DNA of 12,965 nucleotides from a candidate division TA06 bacterium DG_78 (GCA_001303225.1 LJNI01000053.1:1-12965), one strand, 5' to 3'. Shown: positions 1 through 7,491, counted from the first letter of the stretch. Notes: a model not told the origin generated them from the letters alone. Program-made: numbers and translations.

Positions 1-412
1 TCACTTCGTCGACTGTGGCAAAATTATCGAGCTGGTATTGAATCCACTGTAAATCTGATAGTCCTTTCCGCGCATCAATATGGGGATACTCTGTATGCTC
101 AAGCCACATACACTCAATAACCAATCCAGCCTCATTCATACCACCGAGGGGGAATTCCCTGCCATATTGATTAAACGTAACACTGCCATATTTTGACACC
201 CACTGTGCTGGATTATCCTGGGTCCATGCAGTTTTAGCAGCACCACGCTTGTTGACAACAATGAGGCAGCGTTCAATAGTCCAGTCATAATTCCTACCAT
301 AGATCCACTCTCCTTTATGCTCGAAGCAGAATGTTGTACACGCATGAGAGTTATCTGGTATTAAGAATGTACAAACAGTGACGAATAAAAAAATATATCT
401 GCCAATTTTCAT
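1..412 (-). CDS. Secreted linear amide C-N hydrolase (choloylglycine hydrolase / penicillin V acylase family), C-terminus cut by window edge
   Basis: The gene reads leftward from an ATG at 412-410 and stays open for 137 codons to the window edge. Residues 1-24 form a signal peptide ending in SHA. The next residue, Cys25, opens CTTFCF, as expected for an N-terminal-nucleophile hydrolase whose catalytic Cys is exposed by processing. Arg40 and Asp43 in GRNYDW, and Asn93 in GGMNEAGL, match the conserved active-site Arg, Asp and Asn of bile salt hydrolases and penicillin V acylases. The family cleaves amide bonds such as conjugated bile acids, penicillin V or N-acyl homoserine lactones; the substrate here cannot be read. 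The signal peptide points to action outside the cytoplasm. A GAGGTGA ribosome site lies about 8 nt upstream, and a consensus promoter lies at 440-467. The remaining roughly 200 residues, including the last conserved Arg, are outside the window. The family call is firm. Confidence 0.88.
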   Translation of the reverse strand, partial: MKIGRYIFLFVTVCTFLIPDNSHACTTFCFEHKGEWIYGRNYDWTIERCLIVVNKRGAAKTAWTQDNPAQWVSKYGSVTFNQYGREFPLGGMNEAGLVIECMWLEHTEYPHIDARKGLSDLQWIQYQLDNFATVDEV

Positions 413-439
413 AGGTTATCACCTCACAGTAATATCGAG

Positions 440-467
440 ATTATATCGCGCACGCATTGGATGTCAA
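440..467 (-). promoter_or_regulatory. Sigma-70-type promoter for the amidohydrolase gene
   Basis: On the minus strand, TTGACA (467-462) and TATAAT (445-440) are separated by exactly 16 bp. Both boxes match the consensus perfectly. The site lies 28 bp upstream of the ATG at 412, downstream of the terminator of the preceding minus-strand gene, so the hydrolase is an independent unit. Confidence 0.85.
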
Positions 468-485
468 GAAAGAATGGGTCTTACT

Positions 486-536
486 CAAAATAAAAACTGT
501 GGTGAGGGATATTGGTTAACCAATATCCCTCACCAC
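486..536 (-). terminator. Rho-independent terminator formed by a perfect 38-bp palindrome
   Basis: Positions 499-536 are a perfect inverted repeat, with 19 bases on each side and the centre at 517/518 (GGTTAACC). On the minus strand it is followed by a T-rich tract (about 497-486, GTTTTTATTTTG). No T-run follows on the plus strand. It sits 24 bp after the stop codon of the large membrane protein gene (560-3043) and just upstream of the next promoter, so it should terminate that gene. Confidence 0.8.
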
Positions 537-559
537 TGAGTATAGCAACTACATACACC

Positions 560-3043
560 CTACGTGCCAACAGACGATTCTTTCTGTTCTACACTTTTCT
601 CCTTGCTTCTGAATATCCACTCTGGTTTCAGCCAGGTAAGCACAATGAGAAGCACAAAAACAACAAAGAGGAATTTCGAGATGAAAAGGAAAACGATCGC
701 ACCTGCAATGAGAAGCACGCGTGTCCCCTGAGGGGTTTTGCATTTCTTCACAAAAGCTCTATGAGATTCAATCCACTCTCGTACCATTATGTAGCTTTTG
801 ATGATATGTGTTCGCACTACATATACAACAAAACAGATGAGTGCGATAAGCATAACTTTGAATATGGTACTCATCCAATCACTGGCATAGTAAAATTCGA
901 TATACAACTCTTCGCCTTCTACGAGCGTCTTTGCAAACCGATACAATTGGCCTGATGTCGGAATGTCGATCCTGAGGAGCGGTGTCCCTATTGCTCCGTG
1001 CTCTCGCTCTTTCTGAATCTTCTCAGCAAAATCGATTTCTTGTCTGAGCTGGTTGGTAATCGCGTCTAATTCGTTGTGCGCACCTGTTCTGAATTCACTC
1101 TTTAACCGTTTTTGCACTTCAAGAATTTTATCATCTGCAACCTCGGTCGAAGCACTCTCCCAATTTTCCAATGCCCGACTGTATTCACTCACCTCATCAT
1201 AGGTGAATACACGGCTCCCACCAAGGAGCGGATGGAATCCCGATGCAATTTTCTCCTTCTCTACGTTTCCACCAAAGTGGATAAATCGATAGTCAACAGG
1301 GAAATAACACGACCAGAGCATTGTACTGATAATAACATCTGTTTGCGGAAATAACAATCGCTCTGCACCTATAAATGCAAATCGCTTCATCCTCATGTAA
1401 TACACAACCTCTACGTCGAAAGCGACAATATTTCCACTCTGAATTTTCGATAAAACGAGTGGAATCATGAAATTTCCTTGCTCACTTTTTGCAGGAAGTT
1501 CCCGCTGGCCATCAACATAGAGAGACCAGATTTCTGCATCTTCAGGTAGTGTCATCTCAAGAAACTGTTTTCCTGTATTGCGTATTGTGTACACAACTCG
1601 TGTTATGATCTTACCATCTTCCAAGAATACTGACACCACCGAGGCATTATCAATGACAGTATTTACAACGGGAAGTTCCTCATGCTTGGTTACCTTGAGC
1701 GATACATGATGTGGGTGACGTAAATAGCGTAATGCAAAGATAAGCGGACGTGTAGACATATTCACGAGTTCGTTCGGTAATCGTTGCATATCAATAACAT
1801 CGATATTGTCAGTCTCCAATATCTCAGTTTCTGCTGTACTCTTCTTTTCGATACCAACGTATCCAGTTTCACGAACCGCTTTAACGACTTGAAATCCATT
1901 AAATTTTACACTATCATTGTCTTCAGAAAATATTTTTTCTGCAATCACAGTAAATACTACCGTGCCTTCTTTTTTGCCTCCAAAAGGCACTATGAGTATT
2001 TCTCTATCCTTTTCCTGCATAGTACTCCAATCTCGTATCTCCTGCGAATTTTGGTCACGTACGTGGAGTATGCTGTAGCCTTCAGGAACATAGATTTTAA
2101 TATCAGCAATGGTATTTTGGAGAATATCCAGCTTAAATTTTGTGGTGACGCGTAAGACATCATCCTCAACAGAAAGAAGATTCATCGTCTCGACATACAC
2201 CTTTGCTGGTCCTCTTTTTATTATATCAGCAGGTGAGACGCGATGCAATTTTACGTTGATTCTATCTGTTGTTGATAAAACAGCATCAACCTTTGTACGA
2301 TTCCCTGCCTTGGATACGGTCACATACTTTTCCTGGGTAATTTCAACCTGGATATCTTTCAATGGAATATCTAATTTGAATAATGTAATAGCTGTTTTAG
2401 GAATAGCGAGATCCATAATTGCGGGTCCCTTATCGAGATCTGATTTCAGAGAGAACTGTACATCAATAATGTGTTGACCAACCTTGTCTGTGGTGAGAAC
2501 GTACCAACCATTTTCGATCATAATGAGGGCTGGTTTATCATCTAATTTAATTTCGCTTATTGCAACCATCTGTGGTAAGAGCTGAATCTTAGGGTAGGTA
2601 TCTCTTTTCTTTTCAAATATCTCAATAGAGAATCGAACATTGAATGTTGTGCTCTTTTTATCCATGCTACCAGAGTACACTGCCTTGGTAATGAGATAAT
2701 CACCAGGCGGGTTCAGTGGTGTTATCATTGGTGGTTTCATCTGTTCTAACAATTTCTTAAACTGTTCACGCTGGAGTACTACCTTGCCATTCTGGATATC
2801 ATACTCCACCTTTATTTCACTGCCGGTTAATGCCAAGATTTTTTTGAACTCAGCCCACGTCAGTTCGATTTCATCAGCATCTAATTTAAGCAATTTTTTG
2901 AATTCTTCCCACGTCATTTTCACTACGCTCGGATTTTCATCGGCTAGAGGGGTCTCAGCATAGAGTGGTTTCAGGGTCACGAAACAAAACACTCCTGCTC
3001 CCACCACAAAGGCTATTATCCACAATAATCTGTTGAGTTTCAT
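560..3043 (-). CDS. Large membrane-anchored protein of unknown function
   Basis: The protein has 827 residues from the ATG at 3043. I chose this start because AAAAAGGAGG lies 5 nt upstream and the first 28 residues form a signal peptide or anchor (MKLNRLLWIIAFVVGAGV). An in-frame ATG 51 bp earlier lacks such support. Residues about 41-105 hold three degenerate copies of a helical motif, TWEEFKKLL, TWAEFKKIL and QREQFKKLL. A long, probably beta-rich ectodomain follows (about 110-700). It contains a stretch resembling domains seen in other bacterial hypothetical proteins (VVYTIRNTGKQFLEMTLPED). Two hydrophobic stretches near the C-terminus (about 725-750 and 775-805; the second could hold two passes) are followed by a short charged tail. 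The topology suggests a large periplasmic part tethered to the inner membrane. I do not recognise the function. The gene ends with TAG and a strong terminator. No consensus promoter is obvious upstream, unlike its neighbours; TATAAC near 3088-3083 is a possible -10 box. Confidence 0.8.
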   Translation of the reverse strand: MKLNRLLWIIAFVVGAGVFCFVTLKPLYAETPLADENPSVVKMTWEEFKKLLKLDADEIELTWAEFKKILALTGSEIKVEYDIQNGKVVLQREQFKKLLEQMKPPMITPLNPPGDYLITKAVYSGSMDKKSTTFNVRFSIEIFEKKRDTYPKIQLLPQMVAISEIKLDDKPALIMIENGWYVLTTDKVGQHIIDVQFSLKSDLDKGPAIMDLAIPKTAITLFKLDIPLKDIQVEITQEKYVTVSKAGNRTKVDAVLSTTDRINVKLHRVSPADIIKRGPAKVYVETMNLLSVEDDVLRVTTKFKLDILQNTIADIKIYVPEGYSILHVRDQNSQEIRDWSTMQEKDREILIVPFGGKKEGTVVFTVIAEKIFSEDNDSVKFNGFQVVKAVRETGYVGIEKKSTAETEILETDNIDVIDMQRLPNELVNMSTRPLIFALRYLRHPHHVSLKVTKHEELPVVNTVIDNASVVSVFLEDGKIITRVVYTIRNTGKQFLEMTLPEDAEIWSLYVDGQRELPAKSEQGNFMIPLVLSKIQSGNIVAFDVEVVYYMRMKRFAFIGAERLLFPQTDVIISTMLWSCYFPVDYRFIHFGGNVEKEKIASGFHPLLGGSRVFTYDEVSEYSRALENWESASTEVADDKILEVQKRLKSEFRTGAHNELDAITNQLRQEIDFAEKIQKEREHGAIGTPLLRIDIPTSGQLYRFAKTLVEGEELYIEFYYASDWMSTIFKVMLIALICFVVYVVRTHIIKSYIMVREWIESHRAFVKKCKTPQGTRVLLIAGAIVFLFISKFLFVVFVLLIVLTWLKPEWIFRSKEKSVEQKESSVGT

Positions 3044-3176
3044 TTCTGCCTCCTTTTTTATATACATAGTTACTGTCTCTATGTTATAATACAATTAATT
3101 CTCAGAAATATTCCTCTCATTTCTTGGTTTTGTAATAGAAGATAGGGAATTTTTCAATCGCTGTATGGTAATTATA

Positions 3177-3204
3177 TTGACAGAGAACAACCAACGACTA
3201 TAAT
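3177..3204 (+). promoter_or_regulatory. Sigma-70-type promoter for the small exported protein gene
   Basis: TTGACA (3177-3182) and TATAAT (3199-3204) are both perfect and separated by 16 bp. The ATG of the gene it should drive is 19 bp further on at 3224, so the leader would be very short. A weak ribosome site (AAGGGG) precedes the start. Confidence 0.85.
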
Positions 3205-3223
3205 AAATAAGGGGTCTTTAGTA

Positions 3224-3613
3224 ATGAATAACACTAAATATTTCATTATCCTTTCAGTTATGTCTATTTTTACTGTTATGTGTACGGGTTGTGGTAAAGT
3301 TACTAACGGTTCTAGTAATTTAACTGAATGGCGAGTACTCTTTCCTGATGAAGATTGGAATAATTTCCCCAGTGAAGAGTCGGAGATGTTCTCCGGTATA
3401 TTATCGTATGATTCTCATGATCCGTACCCTTCATATGTGCAGAGATACAATCCATACAAACTCGGAGAATACGATGTGTATTGTGGCAGTTCAGATGTTC
3501 TGAAAGTTTATATAGGAAAGAAGGTGGTAATCGAAGGGAAGCTCGAGATCATAAGTGTCGAAGGTCATGTGTTTAGAGAAATCTGGCCCACGAAGATAAA
3601 AGTTGAACCGTGA
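3224..3613 (+). CDS. Small exported protein, possible lipoprotein
   Basis: The protein has 129 residues. The N-terminus is hydrophobic and runs into VMCTGCGK. Cys23, preceded by Thr-Gly, could be lipidated, but position -3 is Cys rather than Leu, so the lipobox is not canonical and a simple signal peptide remains possible. The mature part is acidic in its first half. The C-terminal 40 residues (YIGKKVVIEGKLEII and what follows) look like the strands of a small OB-fold-like barrel; this is inferred from pattern only. I do not recognise the family. The gene has its own consensus promoter, is divergent from the large membrane protein gene, and converges on the cysteine protease gene. Confidence 0.75.
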   Translation: MNNTKYFIILSVMSIFTVMCTGCGKVTNGSSNLTEWRVLFPDEDWNNFPSEESEMFSGILSYDSHDPYPSYVQRYNPYKLGEYDVYCGSSDVLKVYIGKKVVIEGKLEIISVEGHVFREIWPTKIKVEP

Positions 3614-3683
3614 AACAAAACTGAGAGTCGGGCTAAGGGTATCGTCGTGGATCTCGAGTAAAAAACGAGAGGTGCTGTTCATG

Positions 3684-3718
3684 AAAATAAAAAAAGGGTC
3701 GGCAAATGCCGACCCTTT
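3684..3718 (-). terminator. Rho-independent terminator of the cysteine protease gene
   Basis: AAAGGGTCGGC (3693-3703) pairs with GCCGACCCTTT (3708-3718) around a 4-nt loop. On the minus strand the stem runs directly into a T-rich tail (TTTTTTTATTTT, about 3695-3684). It lies about 20 bp after the stop codon of the protease gene. Confidence 0.88.
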
Positions 3719-3736
3719 GAGTAATCTCGTAGCCTA

Positions 3737-3762
3737 GATTATCTGCAGATAATCATTTTTTT
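3737..3762 (+). terminator. Palindrome plus T-run, likely terminator for the plus-strand gene 3224-3613
   Basis: GATTATCTGCAGATAATC (3737-3754) is a perfect 18-bp palindrome, followed on the plus strand by A and seven T. It overlaps the stop codon (3741-3739) of the opposing protease gene. The stem is A+T-rich and only about 7 bp with a TGCA loop, so it is weaker than the facing terminator at 3684-3718. Read-through protection between convergent genes is the natural role. Confidence 0.5.
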
Positions 3763-6480
3763 GGTCGCTGTATTGACTTCTGTTTCAAGGCGATAGAGAT
3801 AAACACCATTCGGTAAGCGTTCTTCAGAGATAGTGCTGATATCCCAATGCACCTGATAACTACCAGGTTGCTGGTTCTCATTGATTATGGTATAAACCTC
3901 TCTTCCCGTGACGTCAAATACTTTTAATGTAACATGACACATTTTAGTAACGAGGTAGTATATTGATGTTTTTGTGGCGAATGGGTTGGGAAGATTTTGT
4001 GTTAATAGGATATTTTGGGGGTCAGCAGCACTTACACTTTCTGTAATTCCTATTGAGGTGCCATTCAATGCATAGATTTTGTCATCATTTGAACCGATAA
4101 CCATTTCGAGTTCGCCATCTCCATCAATGTCACCCAGTGCAGGCGATGATTCTATACTGCCTCCAGTAGTATATGACCAAAGTATCCCACCATCTTGGCC
4201 ATTCAGGGCGTACACTTTGTGGTCAGACGAGCCGACCACCACCTCGAGCTTACCATCTGCATCAATGTCACCGAGACAGGGTGAGGAGATCACCTCATCT
4301 CCAGTTGTATATGTCCAAAGAGAATCACCATTTTCACCATCAAGCGCATATACCTTACCATTCTGTGAACCAACAAAAACCTCAAGCATCTCGTCTGCAT
4401 CGATATTGCCGAGTGCAGGTGATGATACTACACTGCCTCCAGTAGTATATGACCAGAGTATCCCACCATCTTCGCCATTCAGGGCGTACACTTTGTGGTC
4501 AGACGAGCCGACCACCACCTCGAGCTTACCATCTGCATCAATGTCACCGAGACAGGGTGAGGAGTTCACCTCATCTCCAGTTGTATATGTCCAGAGAGAA
4601 TCACCATATTTCCCGGTAAGCGCGTACACCTTGCCATTCTGTGCGCCGACAACCACTTCGACTTTACCATCACCATCGATATCACCGATTGCGGGTGACG
4701 ATTCTACAATGCCTCCAGTAGTATATGACCAAAGTACTCCACCATCTTCGCCATTCAGGGCGTACACTTTGTGGTCAGACGAGCCGACCACCACCTCGAG
4801 CTTGCCATCACCATCGATATCATTGAGCACAGGTGAGGCAGTGACGATATCACCGGTTGGGTATGACCAGAGTTCTCCACCACTCTCGCCATTCAGTGCA
4901 TACACCGTGTGGTCAGATGAACCGACCACCACCTCGAGCATGCCATCTGCATCAATGTCACCGAGACAGGGTGAGGAGTTTATCGAACTGCCTATCGTAC
5001 TCGCCCAGAGAGAATCATTATTTTCACCATCGAGCGCATACACCGTGCCATTCTGCGCGCCGACAATCACTTCGAGTCTGCCATCACCGTCAATATCACC
5101 GATTGCGGGTGACGATTCTACGATGCCTCCAGTAGTATATGACCAGAGAAGCTCGATTGAACCCATATTCCCGGTCAACTCAGTACAGCCAGTATTTGCT
5201 GGAAGACAATGAAAATAGGGCCAGTGCATCTGTTGTGTAGGGAGGGTGAGATTAACAGCGGCAGTAATACCAAAATCAGGAATTGTCTGTGGAGTTTCAA
5301 AAGAAATAGAAAATACACCCCATTCGCTGTTTACTGAGGACTGATACTGAATACTGCCAGTCTGTCCATCAGGGAGAACATCAAGGCATCCAATAAAAAC
5401 ACCATTCGTATCGTACGCATCGAAATAATCTATTCCATCAGAAATATCTAACACGATATTATTGTTTGGGAATGGATGTGGCTGCCATGGTGACATACTC
5501 CAACAAAAAAAATTTTTCATCCATAGTGGAGAACTATCATGACCTAAACCAGCCATTACCATTATCCATTCTCTCTTAGAATGAGTCACCTTGAATCGAA
5601 GTGTCAAAGTGGGTATGTATCCTATGCGATCAGTCGTGTAGCATGCCTGTTGATGGGAAAGTTCATGGTCTTTTACTGCAACATACGACATCCACCAATA
5701 ACCTTGGTTGCCCCATCCAGTTCCCCATGAATTTACCAACCTGAATGCACCTGGTCCGTCATTGGTCATTTTATTATCGTCATAGCCAACAATACATACG
5801 GCATGTCCACCGCGATTGGTGCCGTATTTGTCAGCAACGCAGTACGTGGTATCAAAATTATTAATATTGTCAAAATTGGCATACACATTAATGCCAAGGA
5901 CTGCATTATCGCCATCAGCAAGGTGCTGTTTCAATGTGAGAACGCCCTCATCATTACTACAATTCACAAAATAGGGTTGATAAGATCTGAAAGGCAATGC
6001 GTTGACCCAGGCAGATTCAGAAGGCCAATTTGTATAATTCCCTTGATTATACGGAAAATCAGACCAGGGTGCACAGCCGTGATCGACAAGCACTTTGCAG
6101 GCATCTGAAAAACCTGCACCATGGTCTGCGCCACCATTAATGAGATTATACATAAATGCCGGGCTGCACTGATGGTTTTGGTCTGCGAGTGACCAATTTC
6201 GTTCAACCCATTCTTGATAGGTCTTGTAATAGTAACCTACTCCCCAGGCTACACATGAGCCCTGACCACCTTGACTGCCCACAGGTGGCATGTCTGCTGA
6301 ATGGTCAACTGATGGTGGGGGATCCAACCTCAGAGGATCATATTTAGCCTCTATAAACCATGGAATCGTGCTCAGATCTTCATATAGTAATCCTAAGCCG
6401 TGCTCTTCACTGTTTGCAATTGTTTGAGACCAGACAAAAACACTACCGAGTGTTATTATCAATACTATAAGCCTTCTCAT
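3739..6480 (-). CDS. Secreted papain-family (C1) cysteine protease with 8-repeat FG-GAP propeller and C-terminal sorting domain
   Basis: The protein has 913 residues from the ATG at 6480, with AAAGGAGG about 6 nt upstream; the open frame extends further but lacks such signals. Residues 1-18 are a signal peptide. Residues about 55-285 are a C1 peptidase with the oxyanion Gln70 and nucleophile Cys76 in GSQGGQGSCVAW, His226 in GGHAVCIVGYDD, and Asn250 in NSWGTGWGNQGYW. All catalytic residues are present, so activity is expected. Residues about 290-435 are a probable beta-sandwich. Eight 46-residue FG-GAP/VCBS-like repeats follow, carrying DIDGDGxLEVVVGS and VYALNG motifs; their Asp-rich loops should bind calcium, and eight blades are compatible with a beta-propeller. 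The last 90 residues (NLPNPF, FDVTGREV, LPNGVYLYRL, ending KKMIICR) resemble type IX secretion or FlgD-like C-terminal domains. The gene has its own promoter and terminator. The natural substrate is unknown; extracellular or surface proteolysis is likely. Confidence 0.92.
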   Translation of the reverse strand: MRRLIVLIITLGSVFVWSQTIANSEEHGLGLLYEDLSTIPWFIEAKYDPLRLDPPPSVDHSADMPPVGSQGGQGSCVAWGVGYYYKTYQEWVERNWSLADQNHQCSPAFMYNLINGGADHGAGFSDACKVLVDHGCAPWSDFPYNQGNYTNWPSESAWVNALPFRSYQPYFVNCSNDEGVLTLKQHLADGDNAVLGINVYANFDNINNFDTTYCVADKYGTNRGGHAVCIVGYDDNKMTNDGPGAFRLVNSWGTGWGNQGYWWMSYVAVKDHELSHQQACYTTDRIGYIPTLTLRFKVTHSKREWIMVMAGLGHDSSPLWMKNFFCWSMSPWQPHPFPNNNIVLDISDGIDYFDAYDTNGVFIGCLDVLPDGQTGSIQYQSSVNSEWGVFSISFETPQTIPDFGITAAVNLTLPTQQMHWPYFHCLPANTGCTELTGNMGSIELLWSYTTGGIVESSPAIGDIDGDGRLEVIVGAQNGTVYALDGENNDSLWASTIGSSINSSPCLGDIDADGMLEVVVGSSDHTVYALNGESGGELWSYPTGDIVTASPVLNDIDGDGKLEVVVGSSDHKVYALNGEDGGVLWSYTTGGIVESSPAIGDIDGDGKVEVVVGAQNGKVYALTGKYGDSLWTYTTGDEVNSSPCLGDIDADGKLEVVVGSSDHKVYALNGEDGGILWSYTTGGSVVSSPALGNIDADEMLEVFVGSQNGKVYALDGENGDSLWTYTTGDEVISSPCLGDIDADGKLEVVVGSSDHKVYALNGQDGGILWSYTTGGSIESSPALGDIDGDGELEMVIGSNDDKIYALNGTSIGITESVSAADPQNILLTQNLPNPFATKTSIYYLVTKMCHVTLKVFDVTGREVYTIINENQQPGSYQVHWDISTISEERLPNGVYLYRLETEVNTATKKMIICR
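4050..5155 (-). repeat. Eight tandem 138-bp coding repeats (FG-GAP blades), with a 276-bp higher-order unit
   Basis: Within the protease gene, 138-bp units encode 46-residue blades. The phrase GGTCAGACGAGCC recurs at 4221, 4497 and 4773, exactly 276 bp apart, and a variant lies 138 bp further at 4911. Two blade types, one with AQNGKVYAL or SQNGKVYAL and one with SSDHKVYALNG, partly alternate. Blocks of more than 120 bp around 4156-4290 and 4432-4566 are almost identical at nucleotide level, which points to recent duplication or gene conversion of blade pairs. Confidence 0.9.
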
Positions 6481-6548
6481 ATTATACCTCCTTTCATTAC
6501 ATGACCTTGTGGATCTCTGGTCAGGTGCAATGATACTATCCCATATTA

Positions 6549-6576
6549 AGTATAAGACAAAAATGTGAGATGTCAA
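6549..6576 (-). promoter_or_regulatory. Sigma-70-type promoter for the cysteine protease gene
   Basis: On the minus strand, TTGACA (6576-6571) and TATACT (6554-6549) are separated by 16 bp. The site lies about 70 bp upstream of the ATG at 6480. A long hairpin (6580-6625) begins only 3 bp upstream of the -35 box. Confidence 0.8.
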
Positions 6577-6579
6577 TAG

Positions 6580-6625
6580 TACAGTGAGAGGTTGCTGAAA
6601 AAGTCTTCAGCAACCTCTCACTGTA
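6580..6625. repeat. Long intergenic hairpin (20-bp perfect stem)
   Basis: The arms 6580-6599 and 6606-6625 (TACAGTGAGAGGTTGCTGAA and its complement) pair perfectly around a 6-nt loop. No T-run follows on the minus strand. On the plus strand TATTTTTCTAT follows after a few bases, but no plus-strand gene lies immediately upstream to be terminated. It may be a small mobile-element remnant or a regulatory structure; the sequence alone does not decide. Confidence 0.75.
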
Positions 6626-6651
6626 ATCTATTTTTCTATCACCGTAATCGT

Positions 6652-6677
6652 TGAGATTGCGTTTTTCAGCAATCTCA
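6652..6677. repeat. Second intergenic hairpin, related in sequence to the first
   Basis: TGAGATTGC (6652-6660) pairs with GCAATCTCA (6669-6677) around an 8-nt T-rich loop. Read on the minus strand its core is ATTGCTGAAAAA, close to GTTGCTGAAAAA in the neighbouring hairpin, and the 3-prime flanks ACTGTAATC and ACCGTAATC are also alike. The two may be diverged copies of one element. No gene is visible in 6481-6824 beyond these hairpins and the two divergent promoters. Confidence 0.55.
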
Positions 6678-6747
6678 GTGTGAGTGTTTGACATAACAGG
6701 ACAATAGCTACAAAAGGGGATTGCTGATTTTCTGCCGACCGTCTGTA

Positions 6748-6775
6748 TTGACAAATAATAGATTTATGCTACTAT
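6748..6775 (+). promoter_or_regulatory. Sigma-70-type promoter for the YdeI-remnant region
   Basis: TTGACA (6748-6753) and TACTAT (6770-6775) are separated by 16 bp. It would start a transcript about 45 bp before the small reading frame at 6825. No other consensus promoter is evident before 11425, so this site may serve the colinear genes downstream. Confidence 0.7.
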
Positions 6776-6824
6776 ATATCTCCCAAATATTGTTTATTAT
6801 TACATCAAAGGGATGGAGATATTA

Positions 6825-6905
6825 ATGGCGAAAATTAATTATGAACCTTCGGGTGTTACAGGTGTGGCGATTCAAGCTCTCAATAAATATATTCTATGGA
6901 AATAA
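6825..6905 (+). other. Possible 26-residue leader reading frame ahead of the YdeI remnant
   Basis: An ATG at 6825 is preceded by GGAG at 6815-6818 (6-nt spacing) and encodes 26 residues (MAKINYEPSGVTGVAIQALN and six more) before TAA. It overlaps the YdeI-remnant start (6896) by 10 bases, and that start has no ribosome site of its own, so translational coupling is possible. I do not recognise the peptide. It may equally be debris of an older gene. Confidence 0.3.
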
Positions 6906-7459
6906 CTGAAAATCTGTATGTCATAAACCGGGATGAATGGCGTGCGTGGCTAGAGAAAAATCATAAGAGCAAAAAAGAAATCTGGCTCATCTATTATAAA
7001 AGCACACAGGTAAACCGAGAATTCCTTATGATGATGCAGTTGAAGAAACGATCTGTTTTGGTGGATAGACAGCACCGTAAAGAGGATTGATGATGAGAAA
7101 TATACCCAGAAGTATACGCCGCGAAAACCTCGGAGCATATGGTCACGCACAAATATTACTCATGCTAAGAAAATGATACTGTAGGGTAAAATGACCAAAG
7201 TAGGATTAATATTATTTAAGGAAGTAGGTAAGAAGAAAAGTGCATGGGCAAGAATTGTAGAAAGGAAATTAACTGTTCCGGCTGATCTCAAAAAAGCATT
7301 GGCAAAAGATAAAAAAGCCATGAAGAACTTTGACAATTTCGCTCCGAGCTATAAGAAAATGTATATCTGGTGGATCGAGGCTGCAAAGAAACGCGAGACA
7401 GAAGAATCAAACAGGTTGTCGAGCGGGCAAAATAGAATAAAAAACCTGGTATGTTGTAA
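6896..7459 (+). pseudogene. YdeI/OmpD-associated family protein, broken by frameshifts and stops
   Basis: The family hallmark appears in pieces across frames. Frame one (6896-7000) gives EWRAWLEKNHKSKKEIWLIYYK. From about 7003 the reading shifts to give HTGKPRIPYDDAVEETICFG, explained by one A lost from the run at 6998-7001. From 7062 it shifts again to give WIDSTVKRIDDEKYTQKYTP, consistent with one base lost from the Gly codon. An in-frame TAG at 7182-7184 follows, then GKMTKVGL and a long conserved stretch (APSYKKMYIWWIEAAKKRET). Near 7404 the frame shifts once more, with apparent loss of a few bases, to IKQVVERAK, a TAG at 7433-7435, and NKKPGML ending at TAA 7457-7459. The total span of about 188 codons equals an intact family member. 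YdeI relatives are linked to stress and cationic peptide tolerance. No full-length product is possible without recoding. Confidence 0.85.
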
Positions 7460-7491
7460 TCCCCGCTTTTTTGGAAAATGGGATATACGTT

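Noticed and set aside
512..955. 147-codon plus-strand open frame opposite the end of the large membrane protein gene
   Set aside because: It begins inside the terminator palindrome and is antisense to a well-supported long gene.
4050..5155. Regular repeats that might suggest a CRISPR array or satellite
   Set aside because: The 138-bp period is a whole number of codons, stays in frame in the protease, and encodes FG-GAP motifs. No short repeats with unique spacers are present.
4079..5212. A 377-codon open frame on the plus strand, rich in Ser, Thr and Pro
   Set aside because: It is the antisense shadow of the FG-GAP repeats; its periodicity follows the 138-bp coding repeats, and it has no ribosome site.
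6481..6576. Longer N-terminus for the protease in the open frame
   Set aside because: The promoter lies inside this stretch, and the strong ribosome site and signal peptide begin at 6480.
6536..6754. 72-codon minus-strand open frame upstream of the protease
   Set aside because: It runs through both hairpins and the promoter region and shows no ribosome site or recognisable protein pattern.
7471..7491. Earlier TTG start for the GNAT-YoaP gene, adding 7 residues
   Set aside because: The ATG at 7492 has a ribosome site at better spacing, and the GNAT fold does not need the extra residues.
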